The notes under the pieces are model-generated. The model saw only the letters and a list, made by a program, of their open reading frames with translations, did not search any database and was not told where the DNA came from. DNA of 40,072 bases from an uncultured Bacteroidales bacterium (GTDB lineage Bacteria > Bacteroidota > Bacteroidia > Bacteroidales > Muribaculaceae): positions 1 to 40,072 of the forward strand of contig CAMGBT010000014.1 of the NCBI GenBank assembly GCA_946011725.1, written 5' to 3'. How positions within the stretch are numbered: position 1 is the first letter of the stretch; each line of letters opens with the position of its first letter. A program made the translations under genes and the position numbers. Shown here in pieces: positions 11,301 to 20,200 of the stretch.

Positions 11301-12872
11301 ACCGAGCAGGACGGTTCCGCCGCTAAAATCGACTTCAAAGTCGTGGACGAAAACTCCATCGAAGTCCTCACCCACGGCGACCGTACCATCAAATTCGTCA
11401 TCACCGAAAACACCGAGCCGGAGAAGAAATCCATCTGGACCGACGTGGGCCAGTATGCTCTGCGATTCCTCATCTCGCCGCGCAATATCTCGCTCAAAAT
11501 TCGCGATACTCACACTTCGTCGCTGCCGCTGTTCATCCCCGAAATCGGCGACATCTTCGGCCAAACTTACAACTACGGACCCATGGCGCCCGGCCTCGGC
11601 TTCGCTTTCGGCTGTGCGGCCGTATCTTACCTCCTTACAGCCCGCGACCGCGGGTGGCTCATGACCGACGACGGCCAAACCTCGCCCGCCGTGTTCTCGC
11701 GCACCAAGGAAATCAATCTCGAGGCCAACTTCGAGTTCTTCAAAGGCTTCAAGGTCCAACTCACATGGAACCGCACCGATAACCGCACCTCGCAAATCCA
11801 GTTCATGTACGACGCCGCCCCCACCACCTACAGCGGCACATTCACCATGACCGCCTGCGCCATCGGCACCGCCCTCCGCGGCGCTTCCGCCGATGACGGT
11901 TACGCCTCCGACGCATTCTCCAACTTCTTGGCCTACATCCCGCAGGTGCGCGACCGCATTGAGCAGCAGTACATCGGCGCTTCATACCCCGATGCCGGAT
12001 TCATCTCCGGCACCGCTCAAGCCGGCCTGCCCTTTGACCCCGAAGTCGGTGCCGTCCAATCCACCTCGCCCGACGTGATGATTCCCGCATTCGTGGCCGC
12101 GTACACCGGCGCCAAGCCCGCCAAGCAGTGGCTCACTCCCTTCCCATCGTTCAGCGCTGTGCGCCCCAACTGGCGCGTCACCTACGACGGCTTCATCAAC
12201 CTCGGCAATATGCGCGAAATCTTCAAGACATTCACCGTCACCCACGCTTACCAGTGCACTTACTCCGTCGGCTCTTACTCCTCTTACCTCAACTGGGTCA
12301 GCCTCGACGGCGGCACTGACCGCGGCTTCACCCTCGACGAGCAAACTCAACGACCCGTGCCGTCTTCGCCCTTCAACATCTCCTCCGTCACCCTCACGGA
12401 GAAGTTCGCCCCGCTTATCGGCGTAAACTTCACGCTTAAAAACGAGCTCCAATTCTCCGCCGAATATCGCGACCAACGCACCCTCACCCTCAACACCGCC
12501 GCCGGCCAAATCGTTGAAGCCACCACTCGCGGCCTCAAATTCGGTATGGGCTACAAAATTGTCAACTTCAACACCGTGCTCAAGATGCGCGGCTCGCAAC
12601 GCGGCGTTTCCAACGACCTCACCCTCAACGCCGAAATCGGCATGCAAAATAACCAGTCGCTCATCCGCAAGATTGCCGAGAACTACTCGCAACCCACCTC
12701 CGGATCGAACACCTGGAACATCAATTTCACCGCATCATACGTTATGAGCAAGAACGTGACCCTCTCGGCTTACTTCGACCACCAAGTCAACAAGCCGGTA
12801 GTCACCACTTCCTCATACCCCACCACCAACTCTTCCTACGGCATCAGCCTCAACATCTCTCTGGCTCGCTAA
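5379..12872 (+). CDS. sprA: SprA/Sov, outer-membrane translocon protein of the type IX secretion system
   Basis: SprA forms the very large (36-strand) outer-membrane barrel through which type IX cargo leaves the cell. The 2497-residue protein has the family's giant size. A signal peptide covers about residues 1-36 (hydrophobic 14-33, predicted cleavage after ASG), followed by a proline-rich linker. Family-typical stretches are GNVSMTTGSSLIQG with FGIKT near 263-285, VGFDVQYQFNRDLNIGATYMHFSE near 739-762 and YVDDFESTQTGIDLRSPYAW near 836-855. Dense alternating aromatic and polar beta-strands run to the end. A Q/R-rich low-complexity insert sits near 1915-1950, ahead of a soluble-looking segment. 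The C-terminus ends in R rather than F. No other type IX gene is adjacent. It may be co-transcribed with ruvA; the 50-base gap holds only a degenerate -7-like sequence near 5362. Confidence 0.96.
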   Translation: MAKHTAKTPLNMVMLRLLAAAVIIVCLVTSLLPASGQYYTPTITPPPPAATPAVSDSAEYPNVRHTVPVDYEDLMGSTSSVDLRTPENITTEAEYDPATGCYVIRTKMGNFDIASPFLLTEAQYNNWQLRQSLQQYYRERNLALVTDKEKAAFNVLDMNFALGPLEKIFGPGGVQLKTQGSIQINMGVKSNFTDNPSLSVNSRRKTYFDFDQRIQATINASVGDRMRFNMTYNTDATFDFDSKNLRLNYEGKEDDIVQSIEAGNVSMTTGSSLIQGSAALFGIKTKLQFGRLTITSLISQQNSESQTVNSKGGAQTTKFTVNADQYDQNRHYFLSHFFRDNYDQFASKLPYVSSGVSITRIEVWVTNKSGRYEQARNLVALQDLGENRRISNSYWQPNLAFDNPANSSNNELSTLKEQYPDARYINNVTQALEPLSAYGFGGGADYEKVESARLLSSSEYTLNSTLGYISLKSALNADEVLAVAFEYTYHGQVYQVGEFSSDVAQTDQSLYVKMLKSTTVNTAEPMWDLMMKNVYSLGAYQVQRSNFKLNIKYLSDTTGTEIYYLPTPNLNTKSLLQVMNLDRIDSNNESNPDGIFDYIEGYTIIPAQGKVIFPVVEPFGEHLRRQIGNDIEAQRFVYQELYDSTLVVARQFADKNKFILAGEYQASNGAQIRLNAMNVPRGSVIVTAGGVTLVENSDYTVDYAMGIVTITNQSIIDSGQSVSVRLENQSLFSMQRKTLVGFDVQYQFNRDLNIGATYMHFSEKALTEKVSIGDETVNNSIFGFNLSYNKEFMWLTNLLNLIPTVNATQPSRISLTAEYAQLVPASNKSGSARGSSYVDDFESTQTGIDLRSPYAWYLASTPYDTSEDALFPEANLSNDVRYGYNRALLNWYFIDRMFTSRNSSLAPGYIKSDLSQLSHPYVREVTSYEIFPGRELSYGESSTVQTLNLSFYPEERGPYNLDADRIDSEGRLLFPEQRWGGIMRKMDNTNFEQSNIEYLEFWMMSPFLDPNNPVTEGGDLYINFGEISEDILKDGFKSYENGVPADGSNTNMQETNWGRVSTQNSLTYSFDNSNGARLRQDVGLNGLSTDDEYNHPSYAAFVERLRQVLSPATLEQMELDPFSPLNDPASDNYHFYRGYDYDEQRVNILDRYKRYNGLEGNSLSPDDVNDQLYQTSRATPDVEDINQDNTLNEYERYFQYRVSIRPEDFVVGRNYITNKQVSVVHARNDSNITVEWYQFKIPLKDYEKVVGNIKDFSTIRFARMFLTGFRTPVHIRFATLELVRGEWRPYDFNLNSRGDVPAEGSLDVSVVNIEEYAAREPVNYVLPPGVTRITDPGQSQVVQLNEQSMSLKVTGLQAGDARGVYRNTQQDLRNYKRLQMWVHAEQLIDDVTSLRSGDLSVFIRLGSDVKNNYYEYEIPLTLTPEGHYSDSPSDRARVWPMDNFLDLNLQNFVDLKLQRNTAKRNEESGVGFQIRYSQRDPDNERNTITVMGNPTLSDVRVLLIGVRNNSATVKDGVVWVNELKVTDFNQDGGWAGKANVTLNMSDIATINAGAHVETAGFGAVDQGLNSRRMDDYEQYNFAIQADLGRFLPEAAHLRAPIYYSMSRETVTPRYNPLDQDVLLDDALDACATQAERDSIESYAIERTTRRNFSVSGLNFGVRSKNPMPWDPANFTFNFSFSKQTRQEPSIEYEYTNDYRGSFQYSYSPMIRGLKPLGWLKTKNKNLKFFKDLEIQWLPNSIQFLTNMSRYYFEQQMRSENDVMFQLPVSVSKNFLWDRQLNVTWNLTKNLQFTFASNTSARIEEPIGAVNKRLFPDRYREWKDTVWQSILSLGTPWNYNQSFTAQYKAPFSKIPVLDFLTGQVSYNGTYRWDRGATIDGQQLGNTIANQGAWNWSGRINFESLYNKIPICKEVTKRFANTTQRPAQRQGNQAQNNRQSAQRRQRKFERAYQLPADSAQLIIKHNLRTKKVKVVCTEQDGSAAKIDFKVVDENSIEVLTHGDRTIKFVITENTEPEKKSIWTDVGQYALRFLISPRNISLKIRDTHTSSLPLFIPEIGDIFGQTYNYGPMAPGLGFAFGCAAVSYLLTARDRGWLMTDDGQTSPAVFSRTKEINLEANFEFFKGFKVQLTWNRTDNRTSQIQFMYDAAPTTYSGTFTMTACAIGTALRGASADDGYASDAFSNFLAYIPQVRDRIEQQYIGASYPDAGFISGTAQAGLPFDPEVGAVQSTSPDVMIPAFVAAYTGAKPAKQWLTPFPSFSAVRPNWRVTYDGFINLGNMREIFKTFTVTHAYQCTYSVGSYSSYLNWVSLDGGTDRGFTLDEQTQRPVPSSPFNISSVTLTEKFAPLIGVNFTLKNELQFSAEYRDQRTLTLNTAAGQIVEATTRGLKFGMGYKIVNFNTVLKMRGSQRGVSNDLTLNAEIGMQNNQSLIRKIAENYSQPTSGSNTWNINFTASYVMSKNVTLSAYFDHQVNKPVVTTSSYPTTNSSYGISLNISLAR

Positions 12873-12917
12873 GCCGCATCCCTGCCGACAATTAAACCTA
12901 ACACTATACCCTCGAAT

Positions 12918-15900
12918 ATGAAGAAAGTATTACTCTCACTCACCTTGGCTCTGCCGCTCTCCGCGGCCGCCATCACGCCCATGTGGATGCGCGACGTGGC
13001 CATCTCGCCCGACGGCAACACCATCGCTTTCTGCTACCGTGGCGACATCTACACCGTACCCGCCGCCGGCGGCACCGCCACCCGCCTCACCGCCACCGAC
13101 TGCTACGAGCAAACACCCGTGTGGAGTCCCGACTCGCGCAACATCGCCTACGCCTCCGACGAGCACGGTTCATTCGACGTATTCATTATCGACGCCCGCG
13201 GCGGCAAGGCTGAGCGTCTCACTTTCAACTCCGCCGCCGAAACTCCCGAGGCCTTCACCCCCGATGGCGCCAACGTGCTCTTCTCCGCCGCCATCCAAGA
13301 CCCCGTGACCTCCGTATCCTTCCCCACCGGACGCCTCACCGAGGTATACTCCGTGCCGGCCAAAGGCGGCGTTTCGCTCCAAGCATTCCCCATCCCCGCT
13401 CACTGCATCTCCTACCTGCCCGACGGCAAATCGTTCCTCTATCAAGACCAAAAGGGTATGGAGAATAACTTCCGCAAGCACCACACATCCTCGGTCACCC
13501 GCGACATCTGGCTCTACGATGCCAACACCGGCACCCATACTAACCTCACCAACTGCCCCGGCGAAAACCTCTCGCCCGTGGCTGCCGGCGACAAGTTCTA
13601 CTTCCTGAGCGAACGCACTCCCGGCTCAATCAACGTGTTCGAAGCGTCCATCGCCAACCCTGCCGATGCCCATGCCATCACCTCGTTCAAGAGTCACCCC
13701 GTGCGCTTCCTCACTCGCGCCAACAACGGCACCCTCGCCTTCGGTTATGACGGCGACATCTACACCCTCACCCCCGGCGGCAAGCCTGCCAAGGTGGCCA
13801 TCGACGTGGTGGACTACGCGCAAAACGAGGTGCGCAAACTCACCGTCACCTCCGGCGCTTCTGAAGGCGCTGTCAGCCCCGACGGCAAGAGCATCGCGTT
13901 CGTTTACCGCGGCGAAATCTTCGTGACCTCGGTGGAATACGACACCACCCGCCGCATCACTTCCACCGCCGCTGCCGACGAAGACCCCTGCTGGGCGCCC
14001 GACGGCAAGACCCTCTACTACACCTCGCAGCGCGATGGCCGTTACAACATCTACAAGGCCACAATGCCCCGCGAAGAGGATAAAGACTTCGTCTACGCCA
14101 CTCTCATCCGCGAAGAGCCCGTGTTCAAGGCCGACCAACACGAACGCGCCCTGCCGCAAGTGTCGCCCGACGGTAAGTACCTCGGCTTTGTCCTCGACCG
14201 CCAAATCATTGCCATCCTCGACCTTAAATCCGGCAAAGTGCGCAAGCTCACCGCGCCCGAGCTCAATCCCCAGCTCCATGGCTCCGTTTACTTCCAATGG
14301 TCGCCCGACAGCAAGCGCATGGCTCTCACCATCACCCCGCCCATGCACGAGCCTTACGACGACGTGGCCATCCTCGACATAGAATCCGGCCAAATCACCA
14401 ACGTAACTCAATCCGGTTACTTCGACTCCGCTCCCCGCTGGGTGCTCGGCGGCCGCGCCATCATCTTCGCCTCCGAACGCTTCGGCATGCGCAACCACGC
14501 TTCCTGGGGCTCGCTCTACGACGTGATGATTACCTTCCTCGACCCCGAAGCCTTCGACCGCTTCCAACTTTCCGAAGAAGAGCGCGACCTCGTGCCCACG
14601 CCCGAAAAGAAAGATGGCGAGGAAGAGCAGCCCATCAACGTGGACCTCACCAACCTCGAGCAACGCACCGTGCGCCTCACTCCCCAGAGCATCGACATCG
14701 TCGACGCCATGCTCACCGCCGACGGCTCCGTGCTCTACTACATTGCCGACGACCCCAACGGCCGTCACCTCTGGAAAATCGACTTCGACGAAGAGGAACA
14801 CCAGATGCTCGGCAAGGTCTCCAAAGGCACTTCCATCCAAACTTCAGCCGACGGCAAGAAGATGTTCGTGCTCGGCTCGACCATGCGCAAACTCGACCCC
14901 AAATCCGGCAAGCTCACCCCCATTTCTTACAGCGGCGAAATGACACTCGACCTCGCTGCCGAACGCGCTTTCGAATTTGAATACGTGGTTCGCGAAGAAG
15001 GTGCCCGCTTCTACCTCGCTTCCATGCACGGCGTCGACTGGCCCAAACTCACCGACCACTACCGCCAATTCCTCCCCCACATCTCCAATAACTACGACTT
15101 CTCCGAGATGCTCTCCGAACTGTTGGGCGAACTCAACGTGTCGCACACCGGTTCCGGTTACCGTGCACCCGGCTCGCGCCAAGACGACGAAACCGCCGTG
15201 CTCGGTTTGCTCTACGACCTCAACTACGCCGGCCAAGGCCTCCGCGTGGCTGAAGTCCTCGATAATTCGCCCTTCGACAACGCTTCAACCAAGGTAGCCG
15301 CCGGCACCATCGTCACCGCCATCAACGGCCAAGAAATCACCGCATCCGCCGACCCCTCTACCCTGCTGCTCGACCTCGTAGGCAAGCGCACCCTCATCGG
15401 TCTGCTCAACCCCGCCACCGGCGAACGTTGGGAAGAAGTCATCAAGCCCATCTCGCGCGGCGAGCAAAACGAACTCCTCTACAAGCGCTGGGTCCGCTCC
15501 CGCGAAGCCCTCGTTGACTCGCTCTCCGGTGGCCGCCTCGGCTATGTTCACATTCCCCAAATGGACGACGAAGCTTTCCGCACCGTCTACTCCGCACTCC
15601 TCGGCAAGTTCAACAACCGCGAAGCCGTGGTAATCGACATCCGCTGGAACGGCGGCGGCCGCCTCCACGAAGACATCGAAGTGCTCCTCTCCGGCCAACA
15701 ATACTTCGTGCAAGAAATCCGCGGTCACCAAACCTGCAACATGCCCTCGCGCCGTTGGAACAAGCCCTCCATCATGGTCATCAACGAAGCCTGCTACTCC
15801 AACGCCCACGGCACCCCCTGGGTCTACAAGCACTGCGGCATCGGCCAGCTCGTGGGCATGCCCGTCCCCGGCACCATGACCTCCGTCAACTGGGTCACCC

Positions 15901-16091
15901 TCCAAGACCGCTCCCTCTACTTTGGCATCCCCGTAATCGGCTACCACCTCCCCGACGGCTCCTTCCTCGAAAATCAGCAACTCGAACCCGACATCAAAGT
16001 CACCAACAACCCCGCTGAAGAAGCCCTCGGCCACGACGCCCAAATCGAAGCCGCCGTAGCCGCCCTCCTCCACCAGCTCGACCAAAAATAA
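12918..16091 (+). CDS. Exported tricorn-like S41 peptidase with PD40 propeller and PDZ domain
   Basis: This 1057-residue protein follows the tricorn protease plan: a short signal peptide (about 1-17), an N-terminal PD40/WD-like beta-propeller (SPDGN, SPDSR, TPDGA repeats up to about 310), a second propeller (about 315-680), a C1 domain, a PDZ-like segment (about 755-850) and a C-terminal S41 catalytic domain (about 865-1040). Tricorn proteases cut short peptides into smaller ones. The catalytic Ser-His pair is visible as S742-H743 in ELNVSHTG, and the nucleophile aligns with S961 in NEACYSNAHG. The residue after the nucleophile is Asn (N962), where I recall Asp in archaeal tricorn. The signal peptide suggests it acts in the periplasm. 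It lies 45 bases after sprA with no visible promoter, so it could share that transcript, and a strong terminator follows. Confidence 0.88.
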   Translation: MKKVLLSLTLALPLSAAAITPMWMRDVAISPDGNTIAFCYRGDIYTVPAAGGTATRLTATDCYEQTPVWSPDSRNIAYASDEHGSFDVFIIDARGGKAERLTFNSAAETPEAFTPDGANVLFSAAIQDPVTSVSFPTGRLTEVYSVPAKGGVSLQAFPIPAHCISYLPDGKSFLYQDQKGMENNFRKHHTSSVTRDIWLYDANTGTHTNLTNCPGENLSPVAAGDKFYFLSERTPGSINVFEASIANPADAHAITSFKSHPVRFLTRANNGTLAFGYDGDIYTLTPGGKPAKVAIDVVDYAQNEVRKLTVTSGASEGAVSPDGKSIAFVYRGEIFVTSVEYDTTRRITSTAAADEDPCWAPDGKTLYYTSQRDGRYNIYKATMPREEDKDFVYATLIREEPVFKADQHERALPQVSPDGKYLGFVLDRQIIAILDLKSGKVRKLTAPELNPQLHGSVYFQWSPDSKRMALTITPPMHEPYDDVAILDIESGQITNVTQSGYFDSAPRWVLGGRAIIFASERFGMRNHASWGSLYDVMITFLDPEAFDRFQLSEEERDLVPTPEKKDGEEEQPINVDLTNLEQRTVRLTPQSIDIVDAMLTADGSVLYYIADDPNGRHLWKIDFDEEEHQMLGKVSKGTSIQTSADGKKMFVLGSTMRKLDPKSGKLTPISYSGEMTLDLAAERAFEFEYVVREEGARFYLASMHGVDWPKLTDHYRQFLPHISNNYDFSEMLSELLGELNVSHTGSGYRAPGSRQDDETAVLGLLYDLNYAGQGLRVAEVLDNSPFDNASTKVAAGTIVTAINGQEITASADPSTLLLDLVGKRTLIGLLNPATGERWEEVIKPISRGEQNELLYKRWVRSREALVDSLSGGRLGYVHIPQMDDEAFRTVYSALLGKFNNREAVVIDIRWNGGGRLHEDIEVLLSGQQYFVQEIRGHQTCNMPSRRWNKPSIMVINEACYSNAHGTPWVYKHCGIGQLVGMPVPGTMTSVNWVTLQDRSLYFGIPVIGYHLPDGSFLENQQLEPDIKVTNNPAEEALGHDAQIEAAVAALLHQLDQK

Positions 16092-16115
16092 CCGGCTAAA
16101 ATAGCTAAAAAAAAG

Positions 16116-16150
16116 CCAAGGCGCCCGATGGCCGCCTTGGTTTTTTTTTC
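16116..16150 (+). terminator. Intrinsic terminator of the tricorn-like peptidase gene
   Basis: A perfect 8-bp stem (CCAAGGCG at 16116-16123 with CGCCTTGG at 16133-16140) and a 9-base loop are followed by nine T. An A-run lies upstream, so it could also work in reverse. Confidence 0.9.
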
Positions 16151-16204
16151 GCTCGGCTCTGAGCTTCAGCGAAGCCCCCACCTAAAAAATTTCGAAAAAA
16201 TTGC

Positions 16205-16233
16205 TTGCAATTCAAAAAAAATTGCTAACTTTG
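16205..16233 (+). promoter_or_regulatory. Promoter of the PD40 protein / amidase operon
   Basis: TTGC (16205-16208; another TTGC at 16201) and TAACTTTG (16226-16233) form a Bacteroidetes promoter. The start codon at 16327 is 93 bases further on, leaving an untranslated leader of about 85 bases that is A-rich and without obvious stable structure. Confidence 0.65.
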
Positions 16234-16326
16234 CGCATATCTATAAACAGCTCTTCACAATTACCGAAAGCAACTCACCCTTGAATCTATAAACCATCTA
16301 ACTAAATACCTTAAAATCAATCATTT

Positions 16327-17229
16327 ATGAAAAAGCTATTCACAGCTCTTTTGGCTGTAGCTTTTGCCTTGGTGGCTAATGCCCAATTGGTTGAACCGCT
16401 GTCGACCCAGCGCGTTCAGCTGCCCAATGGCGTTGCCTCCGAGCAAGCTACCCTCAGCCCCGACGGCTCATTTGCCGTTGTTGGCGTAATGGGCGGTTCC
16501 TCACTCACCCGTGTGGACATCGCCACCGGCGAATCTCATCTCATCACATCCAACGGCCTCGCATCCACTGTGATGATTTCCCCCGACGGTCAGAACATTG
16601 TGTTCAACTCCGTTTCCTACAACGACCAACACCTGCGCCTGACCGCCTTGCGCTCGGTCAACGTGGCCACCGGTCGCGAAATCGAGCTGGTGAAACCCTC
16701 GCGCCGCCTCAACTCCGGCTTCGCCCTGTCGAACGTGGGCGTTACCGCCATTGAAAACGGCAAAGCACGCGTGCGCGCTTTCGGTTCAGCCAAAGCTCAA
16801 TCCCTGCCCGTGGCTTCGATCAACTACGGCCACCTCGACATCACTGTCAACGGCAAAACTACCACCCTCGACCCGCAAGGTCGCGGATCATACCTGTGGC
16901 CTTCGGTTAGCCCCGACGGCACCAAGGTGGTGTACTGCCTCAGCGGTGCCGGCACTTTCGTGTGCAACATCGACGGCTCCAACGTGCGCTCTCTCGGCTA
17001 CCTCCACGCTGCCCGCTGGATGGGCAACGACATGGTGGTGGGCATGGCTGATTACGATAACGGCGAGCAAATTCTCCGCTCCACCATCATCGTATCCGAC
17101 CTCAACGGCACCCGTCAAGCCCTTACCAACGATAGCCAAATCGCTATCTTCCCCTCCGCTTCGGCCGATGGCAAGCACATCGCTTACTCCACCCTCGCCG
17201 GCGAACTCTTCATTATTAACCTTAAATAA
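16327..17229 (+). CDS. Exported PD40/TolB-like beta-propeller protein
   Basis: The 300-residue product begins with a clear signal peptide (MKKLFTALLAVAFALVANAQ, cleavage near residue 20). It contains at least four PD40-type blade motifs: LSPDGSFAVVG, ISPDGQNIVF, VSPDGTKVVYC and SADGKHIAYS. These resemble the C-terminal propeller of TolB and the propeller of the tricorn-like peptidase encoded upstream, but no enzymatic domain is attached. It probably acts as a periplasmic or surface binding module. Its stop is only 9 bases before the amidase gene, so the two proteins are probably made together and may work on the same peptidoglycan-related target; that is inference. The exact partner and ligand are unknown. 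Confidence 0.8.
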   Translation: MKKLFTALLAVAFALVANAQLVEPLSTQRVQLPNGVASEQATLSPDGSFAVVGVMGGSSLTRVDIATGESHLITSNGLASTVMISPDGQNIVFNSVSYNDQHLRLTALRSVNVATGREIELVKPSRRLNSGFALSNVGVTAIENGKARVRAFGSAKAQSLPVASINYGHLDITVNGKTTTLDPQGRGSYLWPSVSPDGTKVVYCLSGAGTFVCNIDGSNVRSLGYLHAARWMGNDMVVGMADYDNGEQILRSTIIVSDLNGTRQALTNDSQIAIFPSASADGKHIAYSTLAGELFIINLK

Positions 17230-17238
17230 TTCCGAGCC

Positions 17239-20200
17239 ATGAAAAAGATTTTCTTAGCCTTAATGGCTCTTGCCGCCTGCACCTTCGCCTACGCCAAAAC
17301 CGCCGACGAACTGCGCATCTATATCAACCCCGGCCACGGTTCGTGGACCGGCAACGACCGTCCCATGCCGCTTGTGAACCACGGCGAATGGGATCGTTAC
17401 AACACCGACACCTGCGGCTTCTTCGAATCCAACACCAACCTGCGCAAGGGCTTCGGTGTGTTGGAAATGCTGCGTGAATATGGGTTGAAATACGACCCGA
17501 CGCTCAACCAGGAAGGTGAGCGCTGGCAAATCGGTGCGGCTCGCGATTTGAGCAACAATATCGTGATGAGTCACGTGAAATGCGGACCGTTCCACGAGGA
17601 TAACGCTTCGGCCGGCGTGTTGGGCGATGCCGCTCCGGAGGACATCGCTTACTACAACCGCTCGCTGCTGGAAGTGGCTACCGAAGTTGAGTCGAACAAC
17701 TTCGATATGTTCATCTCCATTCACTCCAATGCGGCGGTGGAAGGCACCAACACCAACTACTGCGTGTTTATGCGTCGCGGCCACGACGACCAACGCGTGG
17801 TGGACGGCATCACCGCTGAATACCAAGCCACCTCAATAGCGATGGCCACCGCGTGCTGGCCTTACGCAGTGGCCAACGAGCACATGATGTGGACTTCGAA
17901 TAAGGACCCGAAATCGCCTCATATCCGCGGCGATATCGAGTTTATGGGCGGCACCGGTTCGACCAACAACCTCGGCTACTACGGCTACCTGAGCGTGCTC
18001 AAGCACAGTGTGCCGGGCTTCTTGGTTGAAGGCTACTTCCACACCTATCAACCCGACCGCCACCGCGCCATGAACTTCGATGCGTGCTACTTGGAAGGCA
18101 CCGCATACGCTCACGGCATCGCCGACTACTGGGGGCTGACCAAGGAATCCACCGGCGACATCCTCGGCGTGGTGCGCGATCTCCACGAGAAATTCACCGA
18201 CACATATTATAAACCCAACGTCACCACTCTCGACCGCTTCAAACCCCTCAACGGTGTCACCGCTATTTTGTGGAGCGGCGACACCGAAGTGGCTCGCTAC
18301 ACCACCGACGAGAACTACAACGGCGAATTCATCTTCCGTCATCTCCAACCGGGCGACTACACCATCACCTTCGAAGCTGAAGGCTACAAACCCATCGCAG
18401 AACCGGTGGCCGTCACTGTGAAAGCGGCCACCATCAGCTACCCCACCGCGCAGCTCGAAAGCGAGAGCTACATTCCGCCCAAGGACGTGTACTACGACTA
18501 TCCCGACGCGCTCCAACTCGGTTCGGTGCTGCCTTCGGACGACTATGTATTTGCTGAATCGCTCGCTCCCACCGCTGTTGACGCTCTGGCCGGCAAGACC
18601 ATCCGCCGCACCATCGTGCGCAACGACCGCGCTTACATCCTCGCCCTCGATGCCGACAACGCTCCCACCATCGTGGTGGTGAACGTGGCCGACGGCTCCG
18701 TGCTCGCTGAAGTATCCACCGCCGGTATGAAAGGCACCACTTACAACAACGACTATGCCGCCAAACTGCTCGACTGCTCCGACATCGCCCTCACTGCCGA
18801 TGGCGTGCTCGTGGCCACGCCTCTTTCCGCCGTTGACTTTAACAAGTCCAACCCGCTGAGCGTGTACAAGTGGGCTAACGACGAGAACGGTCTCCCCACC
18901 GGCGACCCCGAGCTGTGGTTCACCTGCGCTTGCTCGGGCAACTACAACAACTCCTACTCCGGCGAAACCATCTGCTACTCCGGCACCGCTGAAGAAGGTA
19001 CGCTCTACTATTCGAGCTACACCACCGCTGCAACCACCAATTTCCGTGTGTCGATTGCACCGGTGATGGAAGGCACTTGCAACACCTTCGCTTACTACAA
19101 ATTCAAACTCGCTCCGGGCTCCACGGCCACAGCCAACGCGCTCGGCGAAGGCTTCCGCCTGTACACCTCGCCCTTCCACGAAGGTGCATTCCTGCTGGTT
19201 GGCCCCGGTGAATCCTTCACCATCAACGAGTACATCGTCACCAACTCCTCCGCCGAGTACGAAGCCGATGCCAAACTCCCCGAAGGCCTCATCCCCAACG
19301 CCACCACCGGCCTGAACTTCTTCAAATACGCCGGCGCCACCTACATGGCTGTGCCTGAAGTAGGCGGTTACACCCTGCTCAACGTTACCAACGGCCTGGC
19401 CGCTGCATCGTTGGTTGACGCCACCACCGTGGCCTTCGGCGAAGAGCTGCCCGCATACGTAGCCGGCGAAACTCGCCCCATCTACGACAGCGAAATGGCT
19501 GTGACCGACGGTTTCATCAACCTCACCGCCGTCACCACCGATGGCAAAGTGGAAATGCAAACCACTAAGAGTGTGGACCAACCCGTCCACCGTGCCGTTT
19601 ACGCTTACGACTTGAACGTAGACGCCACCGAACAAGAGTACATCCTCTCGTTCAAGGTATCCGACAACGTGCTCGATGCCACCGTAACCCTCACCCCCGT
19701 GGCTAAGATTTCCGAAGAAGCCGTTCCCGCTGCCGAACTCGAAGCCGAACCCATCGTTATCCCCGTGGGCGCTGTTGAAGTCGGCATCACCGCTACCGTC
19801 ACCGTGGCTCGCCAAGACCTCGGCGAATACTCATACTCGTGGGCCGTTGAAGTAGAAGGTGCCACCGTGGCTCGTCCCGCTCTCGTCTACAAAGAAACCC
19901 AAGCCTTAAGCGGCACCAACTGCCGCGGCGGCGTTGTCCCCCTCACCGACCCCGAATATCCCACCTTCGGCTACACCGTTGTGGGCTACGGCTTCGGCCA
20001 AGGCTTCTCGCTGTTCGACCGCGACCTCACTCCCGTGGCTGAACGCGTCAGCGCCGGCGCTCCCTTCAACACCAAAAACCGCCACAGCGTATTCCGTGGC
20101 GGCCAACTCCGCGGCAAAGCCGTATTCTCCGACTGGAGCGATGCCGCTTCCGGCTACTGGATGAAAGACCCCGCTAACTTCAACGACGCTCCCGTCAACA

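Noticed and set aside
9555-11795. 746-residue open frame on the minus strand inside sprA
   Set aside because: It is the antisense shadow of sprA, caused by C-rich third positions; no domain or start signal is visible.
17833-19815. 660-residue open frame antisense to the amidase gene
   Set aside because: Gly/Val/His-rich shadow translation with no recognisable motif, opposite a gene with complete catalytic residues.
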